The position numbers and the translations under genes were made by a program. This document shows, one piece after another, positions 8,437-17,276 of a stretch of 44,573 bases of DNA. Location: positions 1 to 44,573 of the forward strand of contig CALFOM010000133.1 of the NCBI GenBank assembly GCA_937919685.1, written 5' to 3'. Below the pieces are notes generated by a model. That model was given only the letters and a program-made list of their open reading frames with translations. It had not been told where the DNA came from and searched no databases. Numbering within the stretch: position 1 is the stretch's first letter; each line of letters opens with the position of its first letter. This stretch comes from an uncultured Phycisphaera sp. (lineage in GTDB: Bacteria; Planctomycetota; Phycisphaerae; Phycisphaerales; SM1A02).

Positions 8437-9108
8437 TCAATCACTCCAACCGGGGCCAGGTTTTGGTCGCCGGGGCGCGATCTCCTCCACCTCCGCCGCC
8501 CCGCCGCCTTCGGCCGCCTTTTCCGAAGCCGTGAGATGCTTCGAGCAGATCACGAACATCTCAACGGACTCGCCTCGACTCGCCACCGGCTTGAATCCCT
8601 TAGCCCGCTCAAACATCGAACCCGCCCGTACGAGCAGATCCCGATACGCCTCGCCTTCGAACACCTTCATGACCAGATTGCCGCCGGGTCGGAGCCAGGT
8701 ATTCGCACGATCAAGAAGATCATTGCAGAGCCGGATTGATCGATGGTGGTCTCCAAACTGATCGCCGGTCGTATCCGGCGCCATATCGGAGAGCACCACG
8801 TCGAAGGCGACGCCCCCAAGGGACTCGAGATCAACCTCTCGAAGATCTGCTTCTTGCAGAATGACGTTGGGCGGCAGGCCGGAGGGATCAATCAGCTTCA
8901 GGTCCACCCCGATGACCAATCCCCGAGGCCCGATTCGGCGAGAAGCGACCTGACACCATGAGCCGGGGGCCGCTCCACAATCGAGCACTCGATCGCCCTT
9001 CGACAGCACCTTCTTCTTGTCGTCAATTTCCTTCAACTTGAACGCCGCCCGAGAGCGGTAGCCCTCGCGCTTTGCCTGACGAAACCAATGGTCTTGAACG
9101 TCGCGCAC
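8437..9108 (-). CDS. rlmE: 23S rRNA 2'-O-ribose methyltransferase RlmE (FtsJ)
   Basis: SAM-dependent enzyme that methylates the 2'-O of a uridine in the A-loop of 23S rRNA. In 223 residues it shows the RrmJ/FtsJ landmarks. These are the N-terminal YRSRAAFKLKEID with Lys24, the SAM site LDCGAAPGSW (42-51), Asp108 in LSDMAPDTTG, Lys148 in LVMKVFEG and Glu183 in SRGESVEMFV. Together they form the K-D-K-E tetrad. The C-terminal 30 residues (EKAAEGGGAAEVEEIAPRR and onwards) are a low-complexity extension. The EF-hand gene lies 193 bases downstream on the same strand, too far to assume an operon. Confidence 0.95.
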   Translation of the reverse strand: MRDVQDHWFRQAKREGYRSRAAFKLKEIDDKKKVLSKGDRVLDCGAAPGSWCQVASRRIGPRGLVIGVDLKLIDPSGLPPNVILQEADLREVDLESLGGVAFDVVLSDMAPDTTGDQFGDHHRSIRLCNDLLDRANTWLRPGGNLVMKVFEGEAYRDLLVRAGSMFERAKGFKPVASRGESVEMFVICSKHLTASEKAAEGGGAAEVEEIAPRRPKPGPGWSD

Positions 9109-9160
9109 GGCGGATCCAATCCTATTCTGGGCTCAAATGCCCCGCCGGGATCATGTCAAT

Positions 9161-10033
9161 TCATTCCATGATGACCGGACCGACCCCGGTCGGATTCTCG
9201 GTGACCGCAACGCGAATGTCGCCGTAGGTGGTTCGAACGAGCACGGGGTTCAACCCGCCGCCGACTTTAGCAACGAAAATGGCGGGCCCGTTCTCCGCGG
9301 AAGTGCTGATCACGCGAGCCTCCGTGAATCGGTTGTAGACGAGACCACCGATGGAACGCAGGTCGTAGACCCCGGTGGAACCCTTCGGTGCCCGATAGTC
9401 GACCTCGCCTTCCTTGGTGACCAGAATGATCGGATCGTTCATCGGGTGCTCGGTGATCACGCGAATGTCGCCATGCGTGGTCTGCACGTCAACTCCGGCC
9501 GTATTGTTCTTCACCCAGACGCGACCATGGTCGGTTCGAACCTTGACCGATCTCAGATCTGCGGTTCGAATTCGAAAATCAACGCCTTGAAAATGCTCTT
9601 CGGCACTGCTGCTGCTCGCCACGATGCGAACCGTCTCACGATTCAACTCACCGGGAATCAACTCGACGACATATTCAATCGTTTCGAGCGAAGCCGCGGC
9701 ATCATCGCGACGCAGGTGGCCGTGACGAGCACGACGGACTGGTTCAATGATGGTGTTTTCGAGCCCTGGCACGGATTCGATGACGACGGTGCCACCGAAA
9801 GACTCGATTTCGACGTCCACCGGCCCTTGGGTCGCCACCACGATCTCCGGGTCGTCGATGGACATTTCCCCGTAGACCATGGCGTTGTTCATTCGCTCGA
9901 GCCCCGAGGTCGGGGTCGCGATGCATCCTTGGAGCGCCGATGCTGAGACGATGGAGGTCAGAAACGCCAGCGAAGCCCAGCGGGACGAACGAGTGGCGAT
10001 CGGAGAGTTGGTTGGAACGGAGTGAGGCTGCAT
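9161..10033 (-). CDS. Lipoprotein with a DUF4097-like beta-repeat region
   Basis: A predicted lipoprotein of 290 residues. The N-terminal hydrophobic segment (WASLAFLTSIVSASALQGC) ends in a lipobox with Cys37. The rest is rich in short beta strands with recurring patterns such as VKVRTDHGRVWVKN, VDVQTTHGDIRV and VLVRTTYGDIRV. These resemble the DUF4097/putative adhesin fold, a right-handed beta-helix. The ATG at 10033 has AGGA about 8 bases upstream; the frame runs 30 codons further, but that extension would bury the signal peptide. It is divergent from the esterase gene at 10245. Function is unknown; an envelope structural role is the simplest reading. Confidence 0.65.
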   Translation of the reverse strand: MQPHSVPTNSPIATRSSRWASLAFLTSIVSASALQGCIATPTSGLERMNNAMVYGEMSIDDPEIVVATQGPVDVEIESFGGTVVIESVPGLENTIIEPVRRARHGHLRRDDAAASLETIEYVVELIPGELNRETVRIVASSSSAEEHFQGVDFRIRTADLRSVKVRTDHGRVWVKNNTAGVDVQTTHGDIRVITEHPMNDPIILVTKEGEVDYRAPKGSTGVYDLRSIGGLVYNRFTEARVISTSAENGPAIFVAKVGGGLNPVLVRTTYGDIRVAVTENPTGVGPVIME

Positions 10034-10244
10034 GCGGGATCCTGCTTGATGTTCCGGAGAGAGCGACGTTCCCAATAAGCATGGAGACAGCCGACGATGA
10101 CCACCGGACGGGTCTCCGGACAAGTATCGGCTGGATCGGGGTCTGAACTCCCCATCAGGCCGCCGAAAACGAGTTTCCGAGCATCAGGTGGGTCCTGAGT
10201 CAAAGAAACCGCCATCTCAGCCCTCGTGACCGTAGCATCCGTGC
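10034..10244. other. Divergent intergenic region, no clear elements
   Basis: This 211-base gap lies between a minus-strand lipoprotein gene and a plus-strand esterase gene and must contain two promoters. I see only the AGGA ribosome site of the lipoprotein, and no convincing -35/-10 pair, hairpin or RNA gene. Confidence 0.35.
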
Positions 10245-11987
10245 ATGCGATCTTCTTCTCAAATCCAGCGCCTCTCGCCTCCGACAACGTTGATCCAGCC
10301 TCCCCGCGGGCGGATGCCCTCCTGGGCGGTCCTCGCCTTGGGCTCGCTTCTGCTCGGCCTCCCAGCCTTCGGACGTAGTCTCGCCCAGGAATCGAGTCCC
10401 ATTCCAAATGCGGATCGGCCCGATGCCCGTGATGTGACGCCGGAACCGCCGCCCCCGACCGCCACGGTCTTCCGAGTGACCCTCTCCCCGGAGATGGCCG
10501 CGACGGCGATACTGGCGCTGGAGCAGGATCGAACGGCCCAGCCTCGACTCCTGGTCCTCCTGTGTGAGCGTTCCGGTCGAATGCGTCGTGAAGATCCACT
10601 CTCCGCCCCGTTCTTCCAGCGACCACAGCCGATCCTCTCAATTCCGATCACCGCCAAAGAGATCGCCGACTCTGGGCCCTTCCTACTCGGGGCCGACAAG
10701 CCTCAGACGGCCATGGTGCCGGATCGCCTCGACCACCTCAACGGACGATTTCTCGCCCGGGCGGTGCTGGATCTGGGCCTGCATCGAAGCCACGACGCCT
10801 CGGGCAATCCGGTCTCAGCGGCGACGGAGATCACCTTCCGATCCGGTATCCCGCAGACCTTCGACCTTTCCGTCAATTCGATCGTCCCGGAGCAACCCCT
10901 CCCCAAGATGGACAATCTGACGTGGATCGAGATCGAGAGTCCGATCCTGACCAAATTGCTTGATCGACCAGTATTCCATCGGGCCGGCGTCGCTTTCCCG
11001 CCGGCCTACTTCGACATCGACGCCGAGCGCCGATTCTGGCCGGTGATCTACGTGATCCCGGGATTCGGCGGGGATCATCGGGACGCGGCTCGATTCGCCC
11101 GAATGTTGGACGACCCCGCGATGCGGCCGGTACTTCCACAAGCGATCTGGATCGTGCTCGATCCTGAGGACCGCTTGGGCCATCACGGCTTCGTCGACAG
11201 TGACAATTTCGGACCTCGCTCCACCGCGTTGGTGGAAGAGTTCATCCCGTGGCTCGAACGTCGATTCCGAATCATCTCCTCACCGCAGGCACGATTCCTC
11301 ACGGGCCACTCAAGCGGCGGTTGGGCGAGCCTCTGGCTCCAACTCCAACATCCCGAAACCTTCGGTGGCTGCTTCTCCAGCGCCCCAGACCCGGTCGACT
11401 TCACCGCCTTCGGCACGGTCGATCTCACCACCGACGAAGGGATGTTCTATGACGCCAATGGCCTACGCCATCCCAGCTACCGATCGCCACTGACCGATGA
11501 GCAGGATCGGGTGATGATGACCATCGAGGAAGAGATCGCGATGGAACGTTCGCTGGCGCCGGACTTCACGAGCGGTGAGCAGTGGAGCGCCTGGAACGCC
11601 ATGTTCTCCGGACGAAACTCGAACACCGGCCTCCCTTTGGCAGCTTTCGATCTGGAAACGGGCGTGATCGATCGAGCCGTGATCGATCGTGACTGGAGCC
11701 GGTATGACATCGGCCGCCTGATTCGAGAGAATCCCGATCACTATGGCCCGATCCTGCGGGATCAGGTGCGAGTGATCTGTGGCGCCGCCGATTCGTACTA
11801 CCTCAATCGCGCCGTCGAACGACTCATCGAGACCAGCACCGCCGCCCGCGCCGGCCTAGAGAACCCGGAGGGCGCGGGATTCATCGAGTTGGCACCCGGC
11901 GCGACTCACGGCAGCGTCGTGCCCCTTGCGATCCGTCGTTTCTATCCAGAATTGCGACGGATGACCGACGAAGCGCCGCCTTCCTGA
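10245..11987 (+). CDS. Secreted esterase-like alpha/beta hydrolase
   Basis: Predicted exported hydrolase of the esterase D / IroE-like family (PF00756 type). The nucleophile elbow is GHSSGG (354-359) with Ser356. A likely acid residue lies in GAADSYYL and the histidine is His555 in ATHGSVVP near the C-terminus. FWPVIYVIPGFGG marks the first strand and oxyanion region. The N-terminal third (about 60-250) is a poorly conserved region preceding the hydrolase fold. The signal peptide PSWAVLALGSLLLGLPAFGRSLAQ begins at the second ATG (10314), so either 10245 or 10314 could be the start; neither has a good ribosome site. The gene ends seven bases from the convergent transketolase. Substrate unknown. 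Confidence 0.78.
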   Translation: MRSSSQIQRLSPPTTLIQPPRGRMPSWAVLALGSLLLGLPAFGRSLAQESSPIPNADRPDARDVTPEPPPPTATVFRVTLSPEMAATAILALEQDRTAQPRLLVLLCERSGRMRREDPLSAPFFQRPQPILSIPITAKEIADSGPFLLGADKPQTAMVPDRLDHLNGRFLARAVLDLGLHRSHDASGNPVSAATEITFRSGIPQTFDLSVNSIVPEQPLPKMDNLTWIEIESPILTKLLDRPVFHRAGVAFPPAYFDIDAERRFWPVIYVIPGFGGDHRDAARFARMLDDPAMRPVLPQAIWIVLDPEDRLGHHGFVDSDNFGPRSTALVEEFIPWLERRFRIISSPQARFLTGHSSGGWASLWLQLQHPETFGGCFSSAPDPVDFTAFGTVDLTTDEGMFYDANGLRHPSYRSPLTDEQDRVMMTIEEEIAMERSLAPDFTSGEQWSAWNAMFSGRNSNTGLPLAAFDLETGVIDRAVIDRDWSRYDIGRLIRENPDHYGPILRDQVRVICGAADSYYLNRAVERLIETSTAARAGLENPEGAGFIELAPGATHGSVVPLAIRRFYPELRRMTDEAPPS

Positions 11988-11993
11988 ATTCGA

Positions 11994-13961
11994 TCACACC
12001 GTGACGCCGACCATCTTCGCGGCTTCGGTGGCGATGCTCTGGGCATCCAGACCGCACTGCCGCAGGATTTCGTCCGTGGTTCTCGCGCTCTTGGGAATCC
12101 GCCGAACATGCATCTGTCGGACCGTGAACGCGTCGCCGCCGGAAGTACAGGCGTCGGCGACCGCCGAGCCAAGCCCACCGCCATAGTTGTCCTCGACCAC
12201 GAGGACGTTCCCACCGTTCGCGTTGGCGACGTCAAGTACCCCTTCTTCATTGAATGGCAGTGAATACAGATCCACGAGTGTGGCATCGATTCCCGCTCGA
12301 TCGAGAAGGTCGAGCGCCTTGTTGCATTCGTGGACCATATAGCCCGCACTGGCGATCATGAGATCACGCCCCTCATTGAGCACCTCAAATCCACCGAGGT
12401 TGAAGACGGTCTTGTCGTCGTAGAGGAACTCGACTTCCGGCCGGAAAACCCGCATATAACAGGCCCCATCGTATTCGGCCATGGTCTGGGTCAATGCATA
12501 CGCCGCGTAGGCATCCGCCGGCTGCAGTACATAGCAACCCGGATTCCCTCGGTGATTCCGAATGGTGGAGAAGGATCGGAACCAGGCGACATCGGGAAGC
12601 GACATCTGGCTCGGGCCGTCCGCGGCAAGGCTGATTCCCGAATGTGATCCGACAATCTTGAGATTGGCTCCGCTGTTGATTCCCATCTCGATCTGATCGT
12701 AGGCTCGGGTGAGAAACTTAGAGAACGTCGCGAGGAAGGGGATTCTTCCCGCCGCAGACAGACCGACGGCGACCGATACCATGTTCTGCTCTGCGATTTT
12801 GCACTCGCTGAACCGAGGCGCAAGCTCACGATCATTCGCAAACCACTCGGTAAAGGTGGAGTTCTTGACATCCGCATCCAGCACGTGGATACCGGCGTTG
12901 GCGTGACCGGCAATGCGCAATGCGAGACCGAACGCCTTTCGCGTCGCGAATCGCCCGGTCGCCAGCGTGCTTCCCATGTCGTACTGCTTCATCGCTGCGG
13001 TAAGCGGCATCGGCACTCCCGCTTCGCGAGGGATCTCGACGAATGCGGCCGGCGGATTAAGTTTGAACGCGTCCGAGGTCTTCAGCGCCGACGTGAGCCT
13101 CGCACGTGTTTCGCCAAATTCATCACGAACCTGCTGAAGCTTTGCTCCCACCGCGGGTTTGCCATGCCAACCGCCGCCTTGAATGCACGGAGCGCCCCAA
13201 CCCTTGACGGTCTTGGCGACGATCGCGACGCGCTCTTTTCGGCTTGATCTCTCTCTCGCCGTCTCAAGAGCACGGCGGATCTGCTCGGGAGCATGGCCAT
13301 CAATGACATCGACCGCGAAGCCTACCGCTTCGAGTTTTCGGGTGATCACCTGAAAACTCTGCTGATCCGATACCTGATCGGCTTGGCCGAGCCGATTGCA
13401 GTTGAAGATCGGGATCACCGAGGCAAGCGAATGATCGGCGATGAAGTCGGCGGCTTCCCAGATCTGCCCTTCTCGACTTTCGCCATCACCGATGATGCAG
13501 AAGATCCGCTTGTCGATGTCGTCGAGACGTGCCGCGATTGCAAGCCCGGCCGCGACAGAAAGCCCTTGTCCCAGCGAACCTGTCGCAGCATCGAAGAAGG
13601 GGAAACCCTCCATCGGATTCGGATGACCATCGATCATCGAATCGCCAGCACGCAGCGAGAGACAATCCTTTCTGGTCATCGGTCGCAGCGTCTCACCAGC
13701 CTGACCGATCGCAACGCCGATGTCGCCGCACGCGGCGTAGACGATGGGCACCCCATGCCCTTCGCTGAGCACCAGACGATCCGACGCCGGATTCCGCGGA
13801 TCATCGGGAAGCCACTTCATGTGGTGGTACATCAGAACGGTCACGATGTGACCCAGGCTCAAGGCCGTCGTCGGATGTCCGCTGCCGGCTGCGGCCGTCA
13901 TTTCGAGAGAGAGAAGATCAAGATCAATGGCCTTGGCGTGAACAGCGGCTTCAAAGGACAT
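11994..13961 (-). CDS. tkt: Transketolase
   Basis: Thiamine diphosphate enzyme transferring two-carbon units between ketose and aldose phosphates in the non-oxidative pentose phosphate pathway. At 655 residues it has the TPP site GDGESREGQIWEAA, SGHPTTALSLGHI near the N-terminus, SEGHGVP, and the pyrimidine-domain glutamate in CKIAEQNMVSVAVG. The pattern is closer to the short animal-type transketolases than to the E. coli type. The upstream AGGGG is placed to serve the ATG at 13961. It complements zwf and pgl near 40-42 kb, which encode the oxidative branch. It is a single gene, convergent with the esterase. Confidence 0.93.
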   Translation of the reverse strand: MSFEAAVHAKAIDLDLLSLEMTAAAGSGHPTTALSLGHIVTVLMYHHMKWLPDDPRNPASDRLVLSEGHGVPIVYAACGDIGVAIGQAGETLRPMTRKDCLSLRAGDSMIDGHPNPMEGFPFFDAATGSLGQGLSVAAGLAIAARLDDIDKRIFCIIGDGESREGQIWEAADFIADHSLASVIPIFNCNRLGQADQVSDQQSFQVITRKLEAVGFAVDVIDGHAPEQIRRALETARERSSRKERVAIVAKTVKGWGAPCIQGGGWHGKPAVGAKLQQVRDEFGETRARLTSALKTSDAFKLNPPAAFVEIPREAGVPMPLTAAMKQYDMGSTLATGRFATRKAFGLALRIAGHANAGIHVLDADVKNSTFTEWFANDRELAPRFSECKIAEQNMVSVAVGLSAAGRIPFLATFSKFLTRAYDQIEMGINSGANLKIVGSHSGISLAADGPSQMSLPDVAWFRSFSTIRNHRGNPGCYVLQPADAYAAYALTQTMAEYDGACYMRVFRPEVEFLYDDKTVFNLGGFEVLNEGRDLMIASAGYMVHECNKALDLLDRAGIDATLVDLYSLPFNEEGVLDVANANGGNVLVVEDNYGGGLGSAVADACTSGGDAFTVRQMHVRRIPKSARTTDEILRQCGLDAQSIATEAAKMVGVTV

Positions 13962-14225
13962 TCGGCCCCTTTCAGGGGATGGTTGCGGAGTGGGTGCCGG
14001 ACCTAAAATGGCCCGAGCACCTCAGTATCGCGCCCCAGAGAGCCGCCCGCAACCCTTCGAACGCCCGTGCACACGAATCGAACTCTCTTCATCGCATTCT
14101 CGCTTTGGATTCTGGGCGGAAGATCGTACTTCAGGCCTCTATCGGGTCAGACCGATTGCAACTATGAACGCTTCTAAATGTAGACCATTGGCCAAATCGA
14201 CCCTCCATTCCACTCGGAACACAAT
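13962..14225. other. Divergent intergenic region
   Basis: This 264-base stretch lies between tkt (minus) and the large secreted protein gene (plus). A small hairpin, CCCCT-TTC-AGGGG, lies a few bases upstream of tkt and overlaps its ribosome site on the minus strand. It could affect initiation, but five base pairs is weak evidence. Nothing else was recognised. Confidence 0.35.
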
Positions 14226-16880
14226 ATGAATTTTCGCCTTCGCTGGGCTTTCCTCCTCGTCGCGATCTTCACTGTGGGCTCGATCACCCCTGATTCCTTT
14301 GCTCAAGGCGCCAGCGGACTGCCAGATCCCATTTCATCGACGGAGCTGAACACGATGCTGGCCGCTGCCGGCGCCGATGAATCCGATCTTGCGCTGACCG
14401 TCGATCCACATGGCCGGTACCTCCGCTCGATGGCGACACTCCGCAAAGGCGAGATCGAATCCTGGCTGGAGGAAAAACGAGAACGACCGGGTGTGATGGA
14501 CTCGTCGGACCCCGAGATGATCGGACAGCGAACCGCCGAACGGCGCCGACTGGCGATGCGAATCGCGTCGCTCGACCGCAGCCTATTCAACGAACTAGGC
14601 GACTCCGGAATCGACCAAGAAGTGATCGACCGCGCCCGAAGCGCACGATCTAGAGCGAGGTCCCGATCTCTCGCCGGCCGACGCTTCACCAGTGGGATTC
14701 GCTTCGAGCCGCTGGAGATCTATGCCTCGATCATGGCGGGTCCAGATGTCACAGAAGACCGGGATCAGGCGTTGGAGGCCGCGGTTCTTGAGATCATCTT
14801 TGAGCATGACAGGCTTCGTACCAGTCGCCTCGCCGCACTTTCAAATGCAGCGATCGAACTTCCCTTCGCACGTGCCGAGAGGATGGCGGAATTCAGTGAC
14901 GCGCAGCCTGATCCCAGAGACACCACCGCCGAAGACATGACTGACTGGCTCGCCACGCGGGAACGAATTGGTCAGGAAGCGGCGATCGATGCCCGCGATC
15001 TTCAGGCAGACATCGTCAAACTTGATCGCATGGTACTGAACCGAATTCTGAGCACCTTTCCGGATTCCAACGGGCATGCCTTTGCCATCGCTTTCCGGAA
15101 TGAATGGCTCGCGGCGGCGCATCCCTCGGCCTTCCCCGACCGCGAATCCCCTGCATCCCTCTTTGAAAAAGCTCGCGTCGCCCGCGAGAAGGGTGAGATG
15201 CCGGACGAGACCTACTCGGAGATCGAGTCACTCGAAGCGGCATGGAGACCCTCCCATCGCGCCTTGGAAGACCGACTGAACGAAGCGATCGAAGAAGAGA
15301 TCCGTGCCGGGTCCACCGGGTCCAGCCTGGAGATTGGCGGCGTCTCGATTACCATCGGTACCGACGGTATTCCCTTTCTGGATACCCCGGACCGCCCTTC
15401 GACGGGCATACGGCAGGACCGCGCTGATCTTGATCGTTCGATCCGGACACGCCTCGAGATGCTCTCGCCCGAACTCCTCGCCAATCGTGTTCGCGAAGGA
15501 ACGGTCGGCGCGTTGCGCATGGGCGGTGGCGGCGATGGCGATGGCCAAAGCATCGTCTTCAGCGCCGTGATGATCGGGGACAGCATGGGCGGCGAGGCGA
15601 TACAAATCAACACCGATGGGGCCATGTTCGCGATGAAGATAGCCGGCGTGGGAAGTTCGGGAATCCCCCGCCCCATCGACCGAGCAGCCTTCGACGTCTT
15701 GATCATGAAATTGAATGTCGACGACGCGACGCGACCCATCGGCGACGTGCTATTCCTCGCGTATCAGGATGGCTGGGTGGAGATTGAAGAGACTCTGGTC
15801 GCCGCCTTTCAAGAGACACGGAAGCCCGGCTTTGGCCCCGGCGGGCCCGTATCCGCCGACCCTGCAGATGTTCGCCGCGGGGCCGCACAACGCCTGGACA
15901 TCTTCAATGCGATGAATGATCTCGATGCATCCCTCTTCCGAGATCTCGGAACGGTGATCGACGCGCCGGAGATGATCAAGTCTTTGATGATGCAGCGGCG
16001 TCGGGCGATTGCTGTCGAGACACTACAGGGCGGCCGAGGCATGTTTCCCGCGCCCGGCCGAAACCAAGTCGCGGATCTGGATCTCACCGAGGCTTTGAAG
16101 GAAGTCCTGCCGACCTCCGAGTGGGACGACCAGATTGACCAGCTGAGCCGGGAATACGCCGAAGAGATCACTCCGGCGCTGGTCTCCCGGACGCTCGGTT
16201 TGATCGAGGTCGAACGCGACGCCCAACTCGCAGAGCAGAACATGATGACCGCGTTTTCGGAGGACAGCGGTGGCGGCGGAGCCGTCGTTCGATCCATGGC
16301 AGTCGACTTCGATGCTCAAAGCGATCTGATGCGGAACTTGCAGGAAATCGATCGACGAAGAACCGCGATCGAGGCTGGCGTAGCCGACCGGCAATTGAGC
16401 TGGAGGGCCCGTCTTGCGGCCGCGCTGCCGTCTGGTATCGAGCCCGAGTTCCAACTCGCGGTCGATCGCTTGGCATGGCCAAGGTGTTTCCGGGATCCTC
16501 GTTCTCCGGAACCGATGTTCAAGGCAGCCCTTGACCTACCTAACCTCACGGAATCGCAGCATGCCGCACTGCTCGAACTCCGCGCAGACTGGAGAGCCGC
16601 CTGGAACGGCGCCTGCCGTGAGTTGATCACGATCGAAGCGGGCGGAGCTGGGGCCGCTCATTCCTTCGATGGCGAGCCCGACATCGCGGCGATGCAGAAG
16701 AACCAGTCCGAACGAAAACGAATCCGCTTCGTCCGGTCGGAGATCGACGAGCGAGCGGCGAGAAAACTGCTTGAGCTCTTGACCCCGGAACAGGCTGCCA
16801 CCGTGGGCGAACTTCCGGAACCCGCGAAGTCGAATTTCCCGATTGACTTCGGCAATGTCGAGATGTTCATTGGCGGCTGA
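14226..16880 (+). CDS. Large secreted protein of unknown function with internal duplication
   Basis: No named family is recognised across its 884 residues. A clear signal peptide (1-27, ending DSFAQ) is followed by mostly helical, charged sequence. The two halves appear to be copies offset by about 440-455 residues. LDRSLFNELGD (116) matches LDASLFRDLGT (566). RNEWLAAAHPSAFPDRESP (near 292) matches VDRLAWPRCFRDPRSPEP (near 746). LEMLSPELL (near 410) matches LELLTPEQA (near 849). The second copy contains LTESQ and LTPEQ, which fit the LTxxQ motif of Spy/CpxP-type periplasmic proteins. A glycine-rich stretch (MGGGGDGDGQ) lies in the middle. A periplasmic helical scaffold or chaperone is one possibility. 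It converges on queF with only five bases between the stops. Confidence 0.75.
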   Translation: MNFRLRWAFLLVAIFTVGSITPDSFAQGASGLPDPISSTELNTMLAAAGADESDLALTVDPHGRYLRSMATLRKGEIESWLEEKRERPGVMDSSDPEMIGQRTAERRRLAMRIASLDRSLFNELGDSGIDQEVIDRARSARSRARSRSLAGRRFTSGIRFEPLEIYASIMAGPDVTEDRDQALEAAVLEIIFEHDRLRTSRLAALSNAAIELPFARAERMAEFSDAQPDPRDTTAEDMTDWLATRERIGQEAAIDARDLQADIVKLDRMVLNRILSTFPDSNGHAFAIAFRNEWLAAAHPSAFPDRESPASLFEKARVAREKGEMPDETYSEIESLEAAWRPSHRALEDRLNEAIEEEIRAGSTGSSLEIGGVSITIGTDGIPFLDTPDRPSTGIRQDRADLDRSIRTRLEMLSPELLANRVREGTVGALRMGGGGDGDGQSIVFSAVMIGDSMGGEAIQINTDGAMFAMKIAGVGSSGIPRPIDRAAFDVLIMKLNVDDATRPIGDVLFLAYQDGWVEIEETLVAAFQETRKPGFGPGGPVSADPADVRRGAAQRLDIFNAMNDLDASLFRDLGTVIDAPEMIKSLMMQRRRAIAVETLQGGRGMFPAPGRNQVADLDLTEALKEVLPTSEWDDQIDQLSREYAEEITPALVSRTLGLIEVERDAQLAEQNMMTAFSEDSGGGGAVVRSMAVDFDAQSDLMRNLQEIDRRRTAIEAGVADRQLSWRARLAAALPSGIEPEFQLAVDRLAWPRCFRDPRSPEPMFKAALDLPNLTESQHAALLELRADWRAAWNGACRELITIEAGGAGAAHSFDGEPDIAAMQKNQSERKRIRFVRSEIDERAARKLLELLTPEQAATVGELPEPAKSNFPIDFGNVEMFIGG

Positions 16881-16885
16881 CCAAA

Positions 16886-17260
16886 TCAGCCCGCACGGAA
16901 TTCGGGTGGAACCTCACCCCAGGGAGCGACGACCCGGCTCTTGACGCCGCCTCGCCCCTTCCAATCGCTCACGATCTGCATCCAGATCGGACTCGAGGTA
17001 CGAGCGATGTCGTCGCGAATCTTGTTGGTCACGGCCTCGAAGAACATGCCTTCATTCCGGAAGGCATGAAAGTAGAGCTTCAGGCTCTTGAGCTCGACGC
17101 ACACCGCCGCCGGCTGGTATCGAAGCATGATGGTCCCGAAGTCAGGATGTCCGGTCATCGGGCAGACCGATGTGAACTCTTCGTGCCGGTGCTCGATCAC
17201 ATAGGGGTCGGTGCCGGGGTTGTCGAAAAACTCGAGAATCTCTTCGGCGTTCGGTCGCAT
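16886..17260 (-). CDS. queF: NADPH-dependent 7-cyano-7-deazaguanine reductase QueF
   Basis: Reduces the nitrile preQ0 to preQ1 in queuosine tRNA modification. This is a short type I QueF of 124 residues. The thioimide-forming Cys33 and the general acid Asp40 sit in TSVCPMTGHPDFG, and ELKSLKLY (57-64) is the signature NADPH/QueF motif. In B. subtilis QueF a His-Glu pair in GxFHE helps hold the substrate; here the motif reads GMFFE, so Phe74 stands where His is usual while Glu75 remains. It is the last gene of the minus-strand run, 16 bases after the TPR lipoprotein gene. The assignment is firm despite the substitution. Confidence 0.92.
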   Translation of the reverse strand: MRPNAEEILEFFDNPGTDPYVIEHRHEEFTSVCPMTGHPDFGTIMLRYQPAAVCVELKSLKLYFHAFRNEGMFFEAVTNKIRDDIARTSSPIWMQIVSDWKGRGGVKSRVVAPWGEVPPEFRAG

Positions 17261-17276
17261 GGGTTTTCCGGGATCG

